The translations under genes and the position numbers were made by a program. Below are positions 22,912 through 35,294 of a stretch of DNA of 64,000 nucleotides, piece after piece (within the stretch, counting starts at the first letter, position 1; each line of letters begins with the position of its first letter). The DNA comes from Gaeumannomyces sp. JS-464. Lineage: Eukaryota; Ascomycota; Sordariomycetes; Magnaporthales; Magnaporthaceae. Where the stretch lies: the NCBI GenBank assembly GCA_002197995.1, contig NGZR01000001.1, forward strand, positions 1,116,001 to 1,180,000, in the 5' to 3' direction. The notes under the pieces are model-generated. The model ran no database searches. It saw only the letters and a program-made list of their open reading frames with translations, and was not told the origin of the DNA.

Positions 22912-24224
22912 ATGCCGACCCGCCTCGAGGTCCTGACTGCCCGCAATGTGGACCGAATTTCGCTCACGGGCCCAGGGCCCAACACGGTGCCCGCTTGGAA
23001 TCCCACTTGGCACGGCACTTTCGCCCCCTGGGACGAGTTCAACTACCAGGCGATGATGAACATGTTCGGGCCTCTCCTCAAAGGCAACTGCCCCCAGCCC
23101 GCGGATTTGAGTTGTTCGGAATACGATTGCCAGATCATCAATGAAGACACCTTTGACCATTTCCTCACGCTGTTCAACTTCCGCATCATCAACCTCGCAT
23201 TGCGACCAACAAATGCCCACCTTGGCCGCGGATCGTGGACCAAAACTCGGGACTCTAAAATGGATTGGTGCCTCGTCAGTTCCGAGCACCTTGGCCATGA
23301 CCGTGACACCAGGTTCCAAAATCTTCTCCCTGGAGACAGCAAACTTCACAGCAAATGGAACATGGACATGGCTCAAATCGACTACGCGGAGTAGGAGAAG
23401 CCTGCCGACCAAATTTTAGGATGCATGGCCGACGCCAAATGTCGGTATGGCTTTATAATCACCGACGAATACCTTTATGTTTTCCGAATCGCGCTCGAGC
23501 CTATTGGCGACGGGGCGGCCGCCGGACGCCCACGCCGTCGCATAACGCGAGTTTCCCTTTCGGGCAGCGCTGAAGACGATGCGAGTGTGGGGGATTTGTC
23601 GACCGCGACCGCGAACTTGTCCCTCGCCTCTACTCAGACCGAAGAGTACAGCTTCAGCCAGGACATCGAAAGCCGGACCCTCCTGCCCCAATGCGCCATT
23701 ATCCCGTGGAGCAACCACGGCCCTGGGAAGCTCACGGTCAACCTCGCTCTTTGGTGCCTGTGGGTATGAGTCTGCGCGACAGAAGCGTCAAAACTGAGTA
23801 CCCACCGCTGGACAGTTGGGGGAAGACCAACGCAGGGTACAAGCACAACTCCTCCGGCCGTGAGGTGCCGAAAAGGAGCAAACTGCCAGAAGGGGCCGTC
23901 ATTTACGGTGGGGAGCAGGACGATGCGTATGAGAATGCACAAGGAGATGCGCAGGCGGGAGGAAGCGCGCTCCCAGACGTGACGGAGAGCATGCGGTATG
24001 AAGGCGTCGGGAGGACCGGCTATCACCAGTACAGCTTCAGCCCACGGCAGGGCGCCCAGCGGGTGACGACGAACTTGGTCGAATGGAAGGGGTTTTGCGA
24101 AGAGACGTGGGTGTACGAAAGGGGCTCCAGGAGGTATCTCGCGACTTCTCTCCCCGAGCCTCCTCAAGATCCTCCTGCCCCGGGTGCTACTGGGGATCGG
24201 CCTCAAAATCACAGGAGACGCTAG
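22912..24224 (+). pseudogene. Fungal hypothetical protein, stop- and frame-disrupted
   Basis: Member of a recurrent ascomycete hypothetical family with a possible PD-(D/E)XK-like fold (MDWCLVSS, then LLPGDSKLHSKW). The frame runs from ATG 22912 to an in-frame TAG at 23392-23394, then continues in the same frame: EKPADQILGCMADAKCRYGF, IITDEYLYVFRI, ESRTLLPQCAIIPWSNHG and LTVNLALWCLW. It shifts by one base near 23762-23765 and goes on as MSLRDRSVKTEYPPLDSWG to a stop at 24224. With the added base the length is 438 codons. The TAG sits where a Trp codon (TGG) is expected, giving EWEKP; this is again a RIP-type CpA->TpA change. Function unknown; the intact protein is probably not made. Confidence 0.6.
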
Positions 24225-24281
24225 CAGAGAGACTCTGCGTCGGCTCAAAACCTTGGCCAAAGCGGCAAACGGAATATGTAG

Positions 24282-24284
<3 letters not shown>

Positions 24285-24315
<31 letters not shown>
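24285..24315. repeat. Poly(A) run, about 31 nt
   Basis: An uninterrupted A run 60 bp downstream of the preceding gene's stop codon. It could be a simple expansion or the tail of a retroposed sequence; no target duplication was found. Confidence 0.9.
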
Positions 24316-24317
<2 letters not shown>

Positions 24318-26323
24318 AAAGCTCATGCTGTCAGTGCCAGAAATGAAATTCGGACCACGCTTGTAACATCTTGCCTGTGCTGGACCGAGACGAAGATGAG
24401 GGGGCGGCGAGCTGAAATGGCACGTGGGAGTGGTGACATCTTTCGTCCTCGGTCCCCGTGAGCAGCTGCCACCAACGACGCTAATTCCCGTCTCGAAGCT
24501 TGAAACGCCCCTGTTCTTTGTTGCGTGTTGTCTGGCCCAAGACCTTCCATGGATGGATTTCTTCTTGCTGGCTGGCGCGCCCGCGGCACTCAATTATTGT
24601 CCGATGCGATGCCAAGCTCGGCGGCCGCCCCATCGGACGTCCCAAAGCCAGTGGACATACGACGTACAACTGACGGACAAAAAAAAGTACCGCTTCGTTT
24701 TCAATTTTCCACTCGACCGTCGAAATTTGTTTCAATACAAAAACTTGGTATATAGATAAACAGAAGCAGTGAATCGCGTGTGTATTTTTCCCCCCAATAT
24801 TTCATATACCACGCATTTGTTGTTGTGCTGGTGGAAGTGATTAGAACGTGTCGCTGGGTTGCGTCCTCCCACTGTGCATAGCTTCCAGCTTCCAGCTCCC
24901 TGCTACTGCAAGCTGCTGCTCATCAGCCAGCCTTCTCGGGTGACTGCTTGCTTATGTGGGATTACCACATGCATGTGCCTTTTGCGTCTCTTTCCCTTGC
25001 CTTGCATCCTTTCCTCAGCAGCGGTCCCCGTTCTTGGCTGAAGCGGCCGGCGCGCTGGGTCCTAGGGTCCTGGGAAATCTCAAAAAGGGAGCATGGAGCA
25101 AAAGCCGGGCTGCGATTGAAAGCACGGGGGTGGGTGTGAGTCGTGCTCTGGCACATCTTGTCCAGGCCGGGTTTTGGCTTGTGAAAGTGACAACGCAACA
25201 TGCGACGTCTCATAGCCCAAGAAATCGGCGCACCAGAGTTGCCGGCCCCTCCTTTTTTTGTTCCCGTTCTTTGTCTTGTGCCTGACGGTGGTGGTGTGCA
25301 TTCGTAACCAAAAGGTCCGGCCGTGGTATTCTACTTAAACGTATCGGCCTCGCCCGCTCCTTCCCTCGGGGGCAGCAAGTCCGAATCGGGGCAGCGAAAG
25401 AAAAGCATTTATATCGACTCCCTCTCTTCAAGCTGACGAGCCGACTACCACCCTTCCTTTGCCTATCACGCGCTCGTGCTCCCAATTCCAGCAAATACCC
25501 GTGCCCATATCTCTCATCGCAGCTCCGACGGACATTTCACTACGAAAACAACCAAAAAGAGCTCGCGCTTCAGTCTGTCGCAGTGCAGCGGGCCGAGATC
25601 CTCCGCACTACGGATATCCCCAATATAAACCGCCGCCCCTACCGCCGCCATCGTGCCCGGTGACGTCTTGTCGTCCGCGTCAGTTCCGGGATTGGAGATT
25701 CGTTGAGAGGCAGGAGTCGAGACGCAATAATAAATAACCAGCCCCGAGACCTTTTTTCCTCGGATTCCCATACAAAAATGGTGGCCGACTACAACCACGC
25801 CGTCCTCGCCCGCCTGAGGATTGCTCTGACAAAGTGGGAGTGGGTCTCCGCCCAGCAACCTCTTGCCTTTATTGGTTTTGCCTGCGTACCGTGCCTGCCT
25901 ATCTTGAAGCACATACTCCCTTTTGAACACCCAATAGGGCGAGGCTTATCAGTTCGCTCGCTTCACGTCGTGCAACCCTGACTAACCTTTTTTTTTCTTC
26001 GACGCCGCGAGCCCGCAGGGTGAGGGAGAGAGAGTTCGCCGCCACGCAGCCCCGGGTTCACCGGCGCAGAAGCAGCAGGGTCGTTGCCATCCCGGACGCT
26101 GACGGCGGCAAGAGCACCCAGTTCACCAGGCAGAAGGTGGTCAAGGTGTTGCTCTAAGGGGCTTTTTTTTGTGGTCTCTGCGATACTCGCTCTTTCCGCC
26201 CAATCTTTGCCAACTTTTCTTCGTTCGATTTGCTTTTCTTCTTCTCTCGGAAAGTAGGAATCTGGTTTACGCAAACATCACAATCCATCTCCCGCAGCTC
26301 GAGAAAAAAAACAGGACCAGGGA
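24316..26323. other. Intergenic, long upstream region
   Basis: No domain-bearing frame was found on either strand. The right part (about 26160-26320) is pyrimidine-rich and leads into the Ayg1-like gene start, consistent with its promoter and 5' UTR. Confidence 0.5.
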
Positions 26324-28149
26324 ATGTCTCCGCACAAGGTCGAAGACGCCGACACGGCGCTTTCCAAGCCTTCGTCGGGCAGGAACTGGATCATGGGCGC
26401 CGAGGCCTTTGAGCGGAGGATGCCGCACCACGACGGGATCAAGGCGCTGTGGGAGACCAAGTGGAAGTTCCCAGTGAGTCCTTGTCTCCTTTGCTGATTT
26501 TCTTGGTTTTTTCGGTTGTCGGCCCCAGTACCCCGGCGTTCACGGTTATCTCGGTCGGGCTCTGGATCCTTTTTATATGACACGGGGTCCATAACGAAGG
26601 CCGTCTATATGTATGGGAACTGGTTGTTTTTATGGATCCAGCACAAAACCAATCAACTACAGACTTACTCTCATCATTGAGCCCTCGTCCAAAGTGAACC
26701 TCGCCCTCCACTGACCAAATAAAACACAACCAAGTGCTCCAAAAGCCTGTACCCGTTCCACGACGGGCAGTACGAGGACTTCGAGCCCATCTTCGCGCAC
26801 CTGATCGCGCACGACATCAACGACGGCACCTCGGCCGCGTACACGCAGGCCTTTATCGCGACGGCCGAGTCCCTGACCTCGCGCGCCGACGCGGCCGCCG
26901 CCTCGGGCGACCGCGACGCCGCCACGGCGCTGTACCTGCGCGCGTGCGCCGTCTACCGCATCGCGCGCTTCCCCTACATCACGTCGCGCCCGGGGGCCGG
27001 CTCTCCCCCCGCCAAGCTGCGCGCGTGGGAGGCGCAGAAGGCGGCGTACGCGCGCTGCGGGCGCGCCTGGGACGAGCCACTGCAGGAGGTCCTGGTGCCG
27101 CACACGCACCGCGCCGCCGGGGCCGGGGACGGGCCCGTCATCCCCGTCTACGTGCGCGTGCCGCGCGCGACCGCGGCCGGCGGCGAGGCGTGCCCGGCCG
27201 TCATCCTCATGACGGGGCTGGACGGGTACCGGCCGGATAGTACGTTTTTGTTTGTTTCCTGTTCCCCTCCCCCCCGCGGAGATCCCCATGACCCCAATGT
27301 TGCAAGATGTGTGGAATTCGTTCCGCGGGGAACTAACACAAAGCCACAAAACACAAAAATATCGCTAGACACGGTCCGGTGCGGAGAATTCCTCAAGCGC
27401 GGCTGGGGCGTTGTGGTGGCGGAGATACCCGGGACGGCCGACTGCCCGGCCGACGCCGCGGACCCCGAGAGCCCGGATCGGCTGTGGAGCAGCCTCCTGG
27501 ACTGGATGGGCGCCGTCGGCTTCTTCGACATGGCCAAGGTGCTGGTGTGGGGTTTGAGTTCGGGCGGCTACTATGCCGTCCGCGCCGCGCACACGCCACC
27601 GCGACCGCCTCGCCGGCTGCGTCGCCCAGGGCGCGGGCTGCCACCACTTTTACGACCGCGAGTGGCTGGACCGGGCTGACGGCCACGAGTATCCCTTCAA
27701 GTAAGTTTTATTTTGTCCTTTCTTTCTTTCGAACTTTTGCCACCACCGCCAGGGAGGCGTCAGCTTTTTTTTTTATTTACAGTGGCGAGAGACAAGAAAA
27801 AACGGGGGAGGGGATCGACGCTAACATGACGACCTAAAACCTGCCACACAAAAGACTCAGCCCGGCCATGGCCATGAAGCACGGCTTCGACTCGGTCGAG
27901 GCCTACAAGGAGGGCGCGCAGCGAAAGTTCTCGCTGCTCGAGGCGGGCATCCTCGACCGGCAGTCGACGCGGCTGCTGCTCGTCAACGGCACGCTCGACG
28001 GGCTCATGCCCATCGAGGACTCGATGATGCTGTTCGAGCACGGCTCGCCCAAAGAGGCTCGATTTTTTACTGGCGCGCTGCACATGGGCTACCCCAAGGC
28101 CAACGAGTCTGTTTATCCCTGGATGGAGAGCGTGATGGCGTCCAAGTAG
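26324..28149 (+). CDS. Ayg1-like alpha/beta hydrolase
   Basis: About 424 aa in four exons: 26324-26473, 26735-27239, 27369-27700 and 27861-28149. All introns are GT-AG (GTGAGT, GTACGT, GTAAGT donors). The pattern ALWETKWKFP/CSKSLYPFHDGQ matches Ayg1, which shortens a heptaketide precursor in DHN-melanin synthesis, and related pigment hydrolases. Further motifs: ACPAVILMTGLDGYRPDN, the nucleophile elbow VWGLSSGGYYAVRAAHTH, QGAGCHHFYDREWLD, the acid strand LLLVNGTLDGLMPIEDS and the histidine region GALHMGYPKA. Near 27596 there is one extra C; removing it restores the frame and gives 425 codons. No polyketide synthase lies in this window, so a melanin role is unsupported by context. It may act on another polyketide or ester. 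Confidence 0.85.
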
Positions 28150-28367
28150 ATGACGGGTAATGTTTGCTGCGGGACGGCGGCACAGAGACTGGAACGATGT
28201 TGTATCTTTTTTTCTTTTTCCTTTCTTGCCTTTTTTTTTTTTTTTTAATTTTACTTTCTTGGATTGTCCTTTTTATAGTGGCCACAAACAAGCATACGTC
28301 TGATTAAAACTATCTACACGAAATCGGCATTGTCACCGCATCTCAAAGACACACAACCAAACCACCT

Positions 28368-29358
28368 TCACTCGGCCGGCTTCTGGGTCGAGATCTTGCC
28401 GTCCTTGTCGTAAAAGATCTCGCACACCTTGACGGAGCGCAGGTGGTCGACGCCCTTGCTGAGCTCGCAGTCGTGGTGGAACAGGTACCACCTGCCCTTG
28501 AACTCGACGATGGAGTGGTGCGTGGTCCAGCCTAGGACGGGCTCGAGGATGCGGCCGCCGTAGGTGAAGGGCCCGTAGGGGCTGTCGCCGACGGCGTAGC
28601 ATAGGTAGTGGGTGTCACCCGTCGAGTAGGAAAAGTAGTACCTGCCCCCGTACTTGTGCACCCACGCGGCCTCGAAGAAGCGGCGGTCGTGGTCGTCGGC
28701 CAGGATCCTCTCGCCCGTCTCGGGCGCCAGGATCTCGATCTCGCGCACCTCCTCGTCGAGCTGGCGCATGTCGCGCGTCAGGCGCGCCACCCGGGGCCCC
28801 AGCGCGCGCACGCCCTCGCCCGACGGCTCCTGCGGCCCCTGCATGGACGCGTCGAAGACGTCGTTGCCGCCCTGGTAGCACTGCAGCTGGCCGCCCCAGA
28901 GGCCGCCAAAGTAGATGTAGGCGTCGGCGTCGTCGTCGTCGCCGTCGACGAAGACGGCCGGGTCGATGCTGTACGACCCCCGGATGGCTCCGGGTCGGGG
29001 ACGAAGGGCCCCTCGGGGACGTCGGCGACGGCAACGCCGATGCGGAAAGACGCCCTGCTTGTCGCGGGCGGGAAGTAGAGGTAGTACTTGCCGTCGCGGG
29101 TGGCGGCGTCCGGGGCCCAGAGCTGCTTGGAGACCCAGGGCACGTCCTCGGCGCGCAGGGCCAGGCCGTGGTCGACGAACGGCGGGCGGTCCAGCGACTC
29201 GGTCGAGAAGACGTGGTAGTCGGCCATGTCGTACTGGTCGCCATTGTCGTTGAACTTGATGTCCGTCTCGCGGTCGTGCGAGGGGTAGATGTAGATCTTG
29301 CCGTTGAACACGTGCGCCGACGGGTCGGCCGTGTAGAGGTGCGTGATGAGGGGGCCAT
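28368..29358 (-). CDS. Glycoside hydrolase family 43 enzyme
   Basis: Five-bladed beta-propeller glycosidase of GH43, a family that removes arabinofuranose or xylose from plant hemicellulose with inversion. Length is about 330 aa. Catalytic candidates: base Asp in HLYTADPSAHVF, the transition-state Asp in SIDPAVFVDGD, and acid Glu in RRFFEAAWVHKYGGRYYFSY. Other motifs are KIYIYPSHDRE and KQLWAPDAATRDGKYYLYF. Two one-base breaks occur. One is at the G5 run 29350-29354, directly after the start (M-A-P-[P]-LITHLYTADP). The other is near 28985-28992, where one added base gives DPEAIRGSYSIDP. With both restored the frame is 331 codons. No signal peptide is visible, so it may be intracellular, as some fungal GH43 are. 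It converges with the Ayg1-like gene. Confidence 0.85.
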
Positions 29359-30839
29359 TTTGGGGGGTTTGTGATTGTCGCTGCCTCTCGCTCTTTTGGT
29401 TGAGTGGTCTACCTGATGCCAGCCGGATGGGATGGGCTGTTGGAGACGGCGACCATGCTCCACGACAGCACCATGTCATGACATATATATGTCTCCGTCT
29501 CCCCTCACCCTCACCCTCCACACCTTATTCTCCCGCCATGCCCCGCTCCTCACTTGGCACATGCATTCAGGCACGACGTTCCGCCACGAGGGACAAGCAC
29601 GACTTCAACCAGGACCGCCCGGGCTGGGCCGGCCGTTGCTGCTGGTGTTTCTCTCTGTCTGCTGTTGTTTGCCTGCCGTTGCGTGACGCCGGCTGCGTGG
29701 AAGGATCCATCTTTGCTATTTAGCCTGATTACCCCGGCTGGACGGTGCTTACGCGTGGTTGCGGCCTTTTTGTCTGCGACGCTTACCGAGGTGGGCCATT
29801 CGGGGTCTTGCGTTTCCCCTGCCTTGGTGTCAGTGGACTGAGACTGACAACGTGCGACCTGCATGTGTACGTTTCCTTTGGGTGTATCAGCCGCCGCCGC
29901 CGCAGGTTGGGGACTCGTGGGTGGTCGAGGAAACATGAAGCGTGCAAGTGGGATTGGGTGAATTGGCGACGGTGTCACTGCCCAGTAGCCTCGGGGAAGA
30001 ATTGACGCCCCAGGAAGGACGGCCCGCTCAGGCCAGACCCCGCACTACACACCTAAGGCTGTTTCAGCACGGCAAATGCCGCCTGGCAGGCAGCACGGGT
30101 AGGGCGACTAGGGAGGTTTGCTCAAAGCATCGAGGCGCCATCCATAGGTTAGGACTCCGGACGTCCGACCAGGACTGCCAGACTACCAGGTCGAGACTCA
30201 GGTCTATCCTCTCGGGCAGGCCTTAAGCCTCACGCCGCATACGCCTCACGCCTCGCCCGGCCCGCGTCGTCTCCCCCACGGACGCAGGCGTGGCGTCGAC
30301 GGACAAAATGTCATTTTTGCAGCCGTTCCGTCTCTTGCCCTAGGGATGATGCCCCTACGGCCTGGTGTGGGCTTTTCTAGGCTGGATCCGGCTCGATCGA
30401 GGAGACGAGGCTTGATGGTTTCGTGCCGCTTGTTCGGTTGTCTCCTGCCCGCCTGGCAAGCTCCCTCGAATGGCACACGCCATCCATGGCCCGTCATCCA
30501 TCTCCCTTTGACTATGCCTGGGCTGAGGCTAAGAGCGGGCAGGTTGTGTGTACTTATTGCGTCTGTAACCTACAAAAAACAAAGCAGGTGCTCCTCTCGA
30601 ATTTCCTGTTTTGCTCTTGCCAATTCTTAACTCGCATATTTCCTAAGCTGGAAATTTCGACCTTTGTTTTTTTCATGTGTATGATTACGCTCTTCTGCGT
30701 CGTGGGTTGCGGTTGCCGCAACTCTTCTGCTGCCCATCTAGGTGCACAGCTTCCTCATCTCTAGCCCAACGACCTGTATCCCACGCGGCCTAGACGGCAG
30801 AGCCGGAGGAGTTGGAGGAGTCAGGGCGCTTGCTACCGA
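29359..30839. other. Intergenic, no gene seen
   Basis: GC-rich sequence with short overlapping frames only. It probably contains the GH43 promoter on the left and part of the upstream region of the membrane-protein gene on the right. Confidence 0.45.
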
Positions 30840-33410
30840 GTGATTGTCACTCCCAGAGCCTCCGAGATGCCGGCAACGACAATATCGACGCCAGTGGCCG
30901 TCACCCCGGCTGTCACTCCCGTCATCACATCGCCGCCCAGCCCGGCCAGCGCGACAGTCGACGTTGGAAATGGCTGCATGGCAAGTCCTACCGCCTGTCG
31001 TGATGCAAGCATCAAGTGTGGGCATCCAGGAACTAACACGGCCCTGACCGCTCTGTACCCACAGGACCTCAAAATTGCGGCGGCCTGCGACAACCGAATA
31101 GTCAGCTGCATCCAGAGCCTCGGGGCCGGCTCCGGCGACAGGAACATCGAAGGTGTAATTCGTGCTACTGCAACAACGGGTGATACAGGACCGGAGCCCA
31201 CAAGCCGACGCATCCCAAGAGGAGCACGGGAAGCTGACACCACGCAGCCTTGCGTATTTGCAATGTAATTACTCCTCGGCCGCGCGCTGCTCGTCCAGCA
31301 CCGTGTATGGTAAGTACCTACTCTACCCGCTATGCGCTGTGATTATGAATAGTTATAATATTCTCGGCTCCTGTAGCTCACACCGAGGTCTCCTCACCAG
31401 ACAACCTCGCCGTGCATCATGTCTCCTGGTTCAAGTCCATATGCGGCACCGCCCCTGCCAGCGCAATGACACAGATCAAGCCGCCTTCAGCCATGGAGCT
31501 TTCCTTCGCGTAAGCTCCCTGTTCTGTTCTTGGCTGCTCTTGTTGACCAGCTTGCTGACACCCTAAAAAGCTCTGTCCGTAGTACACGTCTCTCGAGCCG
31601 CTCCACGCCACCAGCTAGAACGGGCACGCCTGCATACCGGGACAGGTCAACTCCTTAGCGGCGCCTGCGCATCGCCCTCGTATACCCTCGTCGACGCTGG
31701 AAGCACCATATACTGGGCCGGCTATTGGCTGCATCAACGACCGGCCGAGTGCCCCTGGCCTGTACGAGCACGGTGCCCCCTGATGCGCCTTCTCCTCAGG
31801 GCGGCAGCACCAGCGCGCAGAACAACATGGGCACCGCGTATCCGTCGCCCAAGGATAGTGCCCAACTTACTCTTTCACGCTGCCCTGATGACTACTACTC
31901 AGTATCTGATCTTGCTGCCCCACGTGAGTTGCTCTCCCTCCTCCCCTGACAGCTATCAGACACGACACGAGCCAACCACTAAAATGCCTCTCTCCCTCTT
32001 CCAAGTGGATACCTCCCTTTCACGCGTGCCGTGGCGGCCAGACCCCTTGCCTGTCCTCGGTGAACCGTAGACCCCAGCTCCGACCCTGGTAGTCAACATT
32101 GTGGGGCAGCCACCGACACAACCAAACCCACGTCGGCCGTCGCCCAGTGTCGTCTGGGCCGTCCAATATCCCGTTGCCCCTCAGGCCCAGTCCGAGTCGG
32201 CCTATCAGCCGGAGCTATTGCTGGCATCACCATTAGCATTCTCGCAATCCTCCTAGGCCTTGGTCTCGTGTGGTTCTTCGTTCTGGCGCAAGCGCAGAGC
32301 TGCTGCCTGCCAAGGCCTGCAGTTGCAAACCTGGGGGCGAAGGAACAGCCATGACCGAGTTCATGCCCGAGAAGAGGCCAGACTCTAACCCCGTAAACAC
32401 CACGGGCAACAACTCGCAGTCAAGCATGTTGCCTCAGGGGTCATTGACTGTGCCGCGGCAGCAGGTACCAGGAACAGCCCAGAACGCGTCCTGGCTCTTA
32501 TCAACCCCCACCTCCCACAGGCCATGCCTACGTCGCCAAGACCTGTACCACGCGCATCTCTACGGTGTCCCCGTCACCTCTGCGACACCATCGCCACAAA
32601 CCTGGCCGAATCCCGAACCACCGCCGGCCAACAGGAGCACCACAGCCTCGAGGTTGTCCCAGGCGGCGTCGGTGGTAGCTCCAAGCCGCCTCGGGGCCAG
32701 AAGGGGCACTACAACCTCGATGTTGTGCTAGGCGGGGCCGGTGGCAGTAAGAATGACATCAGCAGCGCGAATGAAGCGCGTCGCTGCTTGGTGTGTCCCC
32801 AGTGGGTGGTAAAAGCAGGGGCAACACGCCTAGCCCCAGGTTATGGCCCTCCCGCCTCGCCTAGGGCCGCCGCCAACAGGCCCGCTGCCTCCGGTTCCGA
32901 CACCATCGCCACGACCCAAAAAGGCACCCCTTAGCAAGACAACGGAGGGGAGTGCGGGGGCTGCCATACCCACGGGGAATAGCGACCATGGGAAGGACTT
33001 CATGGGAGATGGCATGCCCGCTCCTATCCCGCCGGCGGGCATGCGTCACAACCAGCATCAGCGACACCGACAACGAAAGACGCAACCGCAACATCAACAG
33101 CAGCAACAACAACAGCAGCAGCAACAGCACCAGAAGCATCAGCAGCAACAAGCACATCAGCAACATCTGTCGCCGCCACAACAATTTTACGGAAAAACCC
33201 CCGCAACAGCAACAAGCTCACCCGTTACCACCACAAAAACAGGTTTATCCATCACCGCCGCGACACTACCAACAGCAGCAGACACACTACACACCGTCGG
33301 AACCAAGCCCTTCTACCCAGCATTACCATCAGCCCGTCTACGCACCAGCCCAGTATCACCGCCCACAGTACTCGCAACAGCCAATGGAATATCCACCGCC
33401 TGCGATATAA
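30840..33410 (+). CDS. Single-pass membrane protein with Q/H/P-rich tail, start unresolved
   Basis: A multi-exon surface-protein-like gene that I cannot fully assemble. A Thr/Ser-rich ectodomain piece (TKPTSAVAQ) precedes a clear transmembrane segment at about 32200-32275 (AGAIAGITISILAILLGLGL, then VWFF). A cytoplasmic region follows (MTEFMPEKRPDSNPVNTTG). Poly-Gln/His runs near 33090-33170 and a Pro/Tyr/Gln-rich end (PPQKQVYPSPPRHY) close it at stop 33410. A probable intron is 31924-32005 (GTGAGT...CCAAG). Frames change at least twice: near 32275, and near 33190 where one extra A or C separates QQFYGK from PPQQQQ. The layout resembles fungal wall-stress or Mid2/WSC-type sensors, but no WSC cysteine pattern was seen. 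The start and first exons are uncertain. Confidence 0.45.
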
Positions 33411-35294
33411 GGGTGTCCCGCTTCAAGTCAATCGCTATACAGACGAGGATACGCTCAATGCCTTTACACCTCTCCTTATTTCCACGCACGCCACTGGTGC
33501 GTGCGTTGAGAGAGCACAGACACCAACTCATACACAAAGAACTTATTTCTTCATGATCTTCTTTTCCAGCGGACCTTTGCTCATGCCCAGCGATTTGTGG
33601 CTACTCAATGGTTCAATAAGACTATCGCCACCCCAGATAATGACACGTTTTGTTGCTCCCCATATGCTCGTCACAGCGACGTCCCTCCTCGCTCTCAATT
33701 TCTGCAAGAAGCCTTGGTAGGTTGCCGTGGTCTGCCGAGACCGGTTGTCCTGTCACCACCGGGCCTCTTCCAAGAACTCGTGTATCGAGGCGAGCTGACC
33801 GCATGGTGGGGGTAGGCGGGCCGGTAGCAAGCTGGGTACCTACCTACCTAGTCAGACTACCTATGCAAAGAAAGAGCAGGGCGTCTCTTCATGTCACATC
33901 GTGTCTTCCATCTCACACATCTCGCACATCTCGCACATCTCGCACATCTCGCACATCTCGCACATCTCGCACATCTCGCACGTATTCAGCCGGTCAGCCC
34001 TCCTCCTGCCCTTTTGCTCGGCGTATGTACTGAGGTTGCGTACGAAAATAACGGCCCACCTCGATGTACCGACTGGGCCCCCCATGTTTAAAGCCCTCTA
34101 ATTAAGGCCATTTTAATAAAAAAAATCATCCCTGCTCCAAAAGATACATCTGCACTGCCCAAAAGGTTTAAAAGCGCATGAAGGAGGGCAACGCCCCTTA
34201 ATTTAAAAAAAACCCTGCGCTAAAGGCAATCAGCCGCGATCGAGATCGCGGAAGCCCAGCTACCTAGCAGCAATCCGGCTTTTTTAATGGCGATCCCCTT
34301 AATAAACGAAGAAACACGGGCTAATTATTAGCGTTTTTTAATAGCAGGCAAACAGCTTACTAAAGCGAACAGGATCCGTGTTCGGCGCTTTATTTAACGC
34401 GCGCAACTCCCAGCGAAACATCGTTAAAATCACGGGGCTTTAACTGCTACCAAATCCGTTAGCGATCTACTGCCAGTCGCCTGCCTTCCGGCCTGGCCGG
34501 CCTCCCATCCTTAACAAACCTTCCCCGAAAATTCTTCCCAACGGACCCACTGTTAGTGGCCGTTAGGGAAGCCCGGCCATTTTTGGTACTGGTCCCACCA
34601 AAATAAGTCGGAAACGCTATGTGGGCGCTAACAAGCCAATTGGCTCGTTTTGCCCGCGTTCGCCGGCGTCCTTTCAACAACGACGACGACGACGCAACTG
34701 GGCTAGAGGTGCAGAAAAAGTAGGCTGGCAAAGGTCGGGGTGCCTATTGCCAGCTGATGGGAAGGCCTGCACCCCTCACAGCCCAGGGCGCGCCTCGCGC
34801 GCGCCGAAACCTTCGACAATCGGATTGCTCCAACCTCCGCGCATCACCAGGCTGACCGCCCTTCGACTTCCTTTTCGCTTTCGCCTCGCCACCGAGCCGA
34901 AACGATTCCGAAATGCACAAGAAGACTGCAGGCCGGCAAGCAGTTAGAACACATTGACGAATAGCCGGCCCGGCCGCCGCCGTCCCCCGCCATCTTCGGG
35001 ACTCCTCGTCCCTACCATTCACGCGACTCCTCCTCGGTCGACCGCACCTACGATACGCACGGCGCAAGATTGGCCTGCTTAGGCTTTTGCCTAAGCACGC
35101 ACGCGCAAGATTGGCTTGACGCTCGCGCCTCTGTTTGTTGTCACGCCGGGCTATACGATTGTATAGGTGCATCGCACGCGCAAGGTCTTCGCGCGGCTCT
35201 GTTTGCCAACCGTGAAGTTGTACGAAACGCCGTACACCACGCTGGCAAACCGCGCAGCGTATCGTAACACGCGATAAACACACAAGGAGCACAC
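33411..35294. other. Intergenic, transition to transposon island
   Basis: No gene was recognised. From about 34085 the sequence changes to a mix of A/T runs (TTAATAAAAAAAATC) and GC-rich pieces, which looks like old decayed repeat DNA. It leads into the LINE fragment. Confidence 0.45.
33916..33978. repeat. 9-bp tandem repeat, 7 perfect units
   Basis: Seven perfect copies of CACATCTCG, with a partial copy on each side. The array sits about 500 bp beyond the membrane-protein stop. There are no spacers, so it is not CRISPR-like; it is a minisatellite. Confidence 0.95.

Noticed and set aside
10674..29358. A secondary-metabolite gene cluster (SDR, lipase, Ayg1-like, GH43)
   Set aside because: No PKS, NRPS, terpene synthase, P450 or cluster regulator is present, and housekeeping GNA1 lies among the genes.
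33916..33978. CRISPR-like array
   Set aside because: The 9-bp units are contiguous with no spacers, and the genome is eukaryotic; it is a minisatellite.
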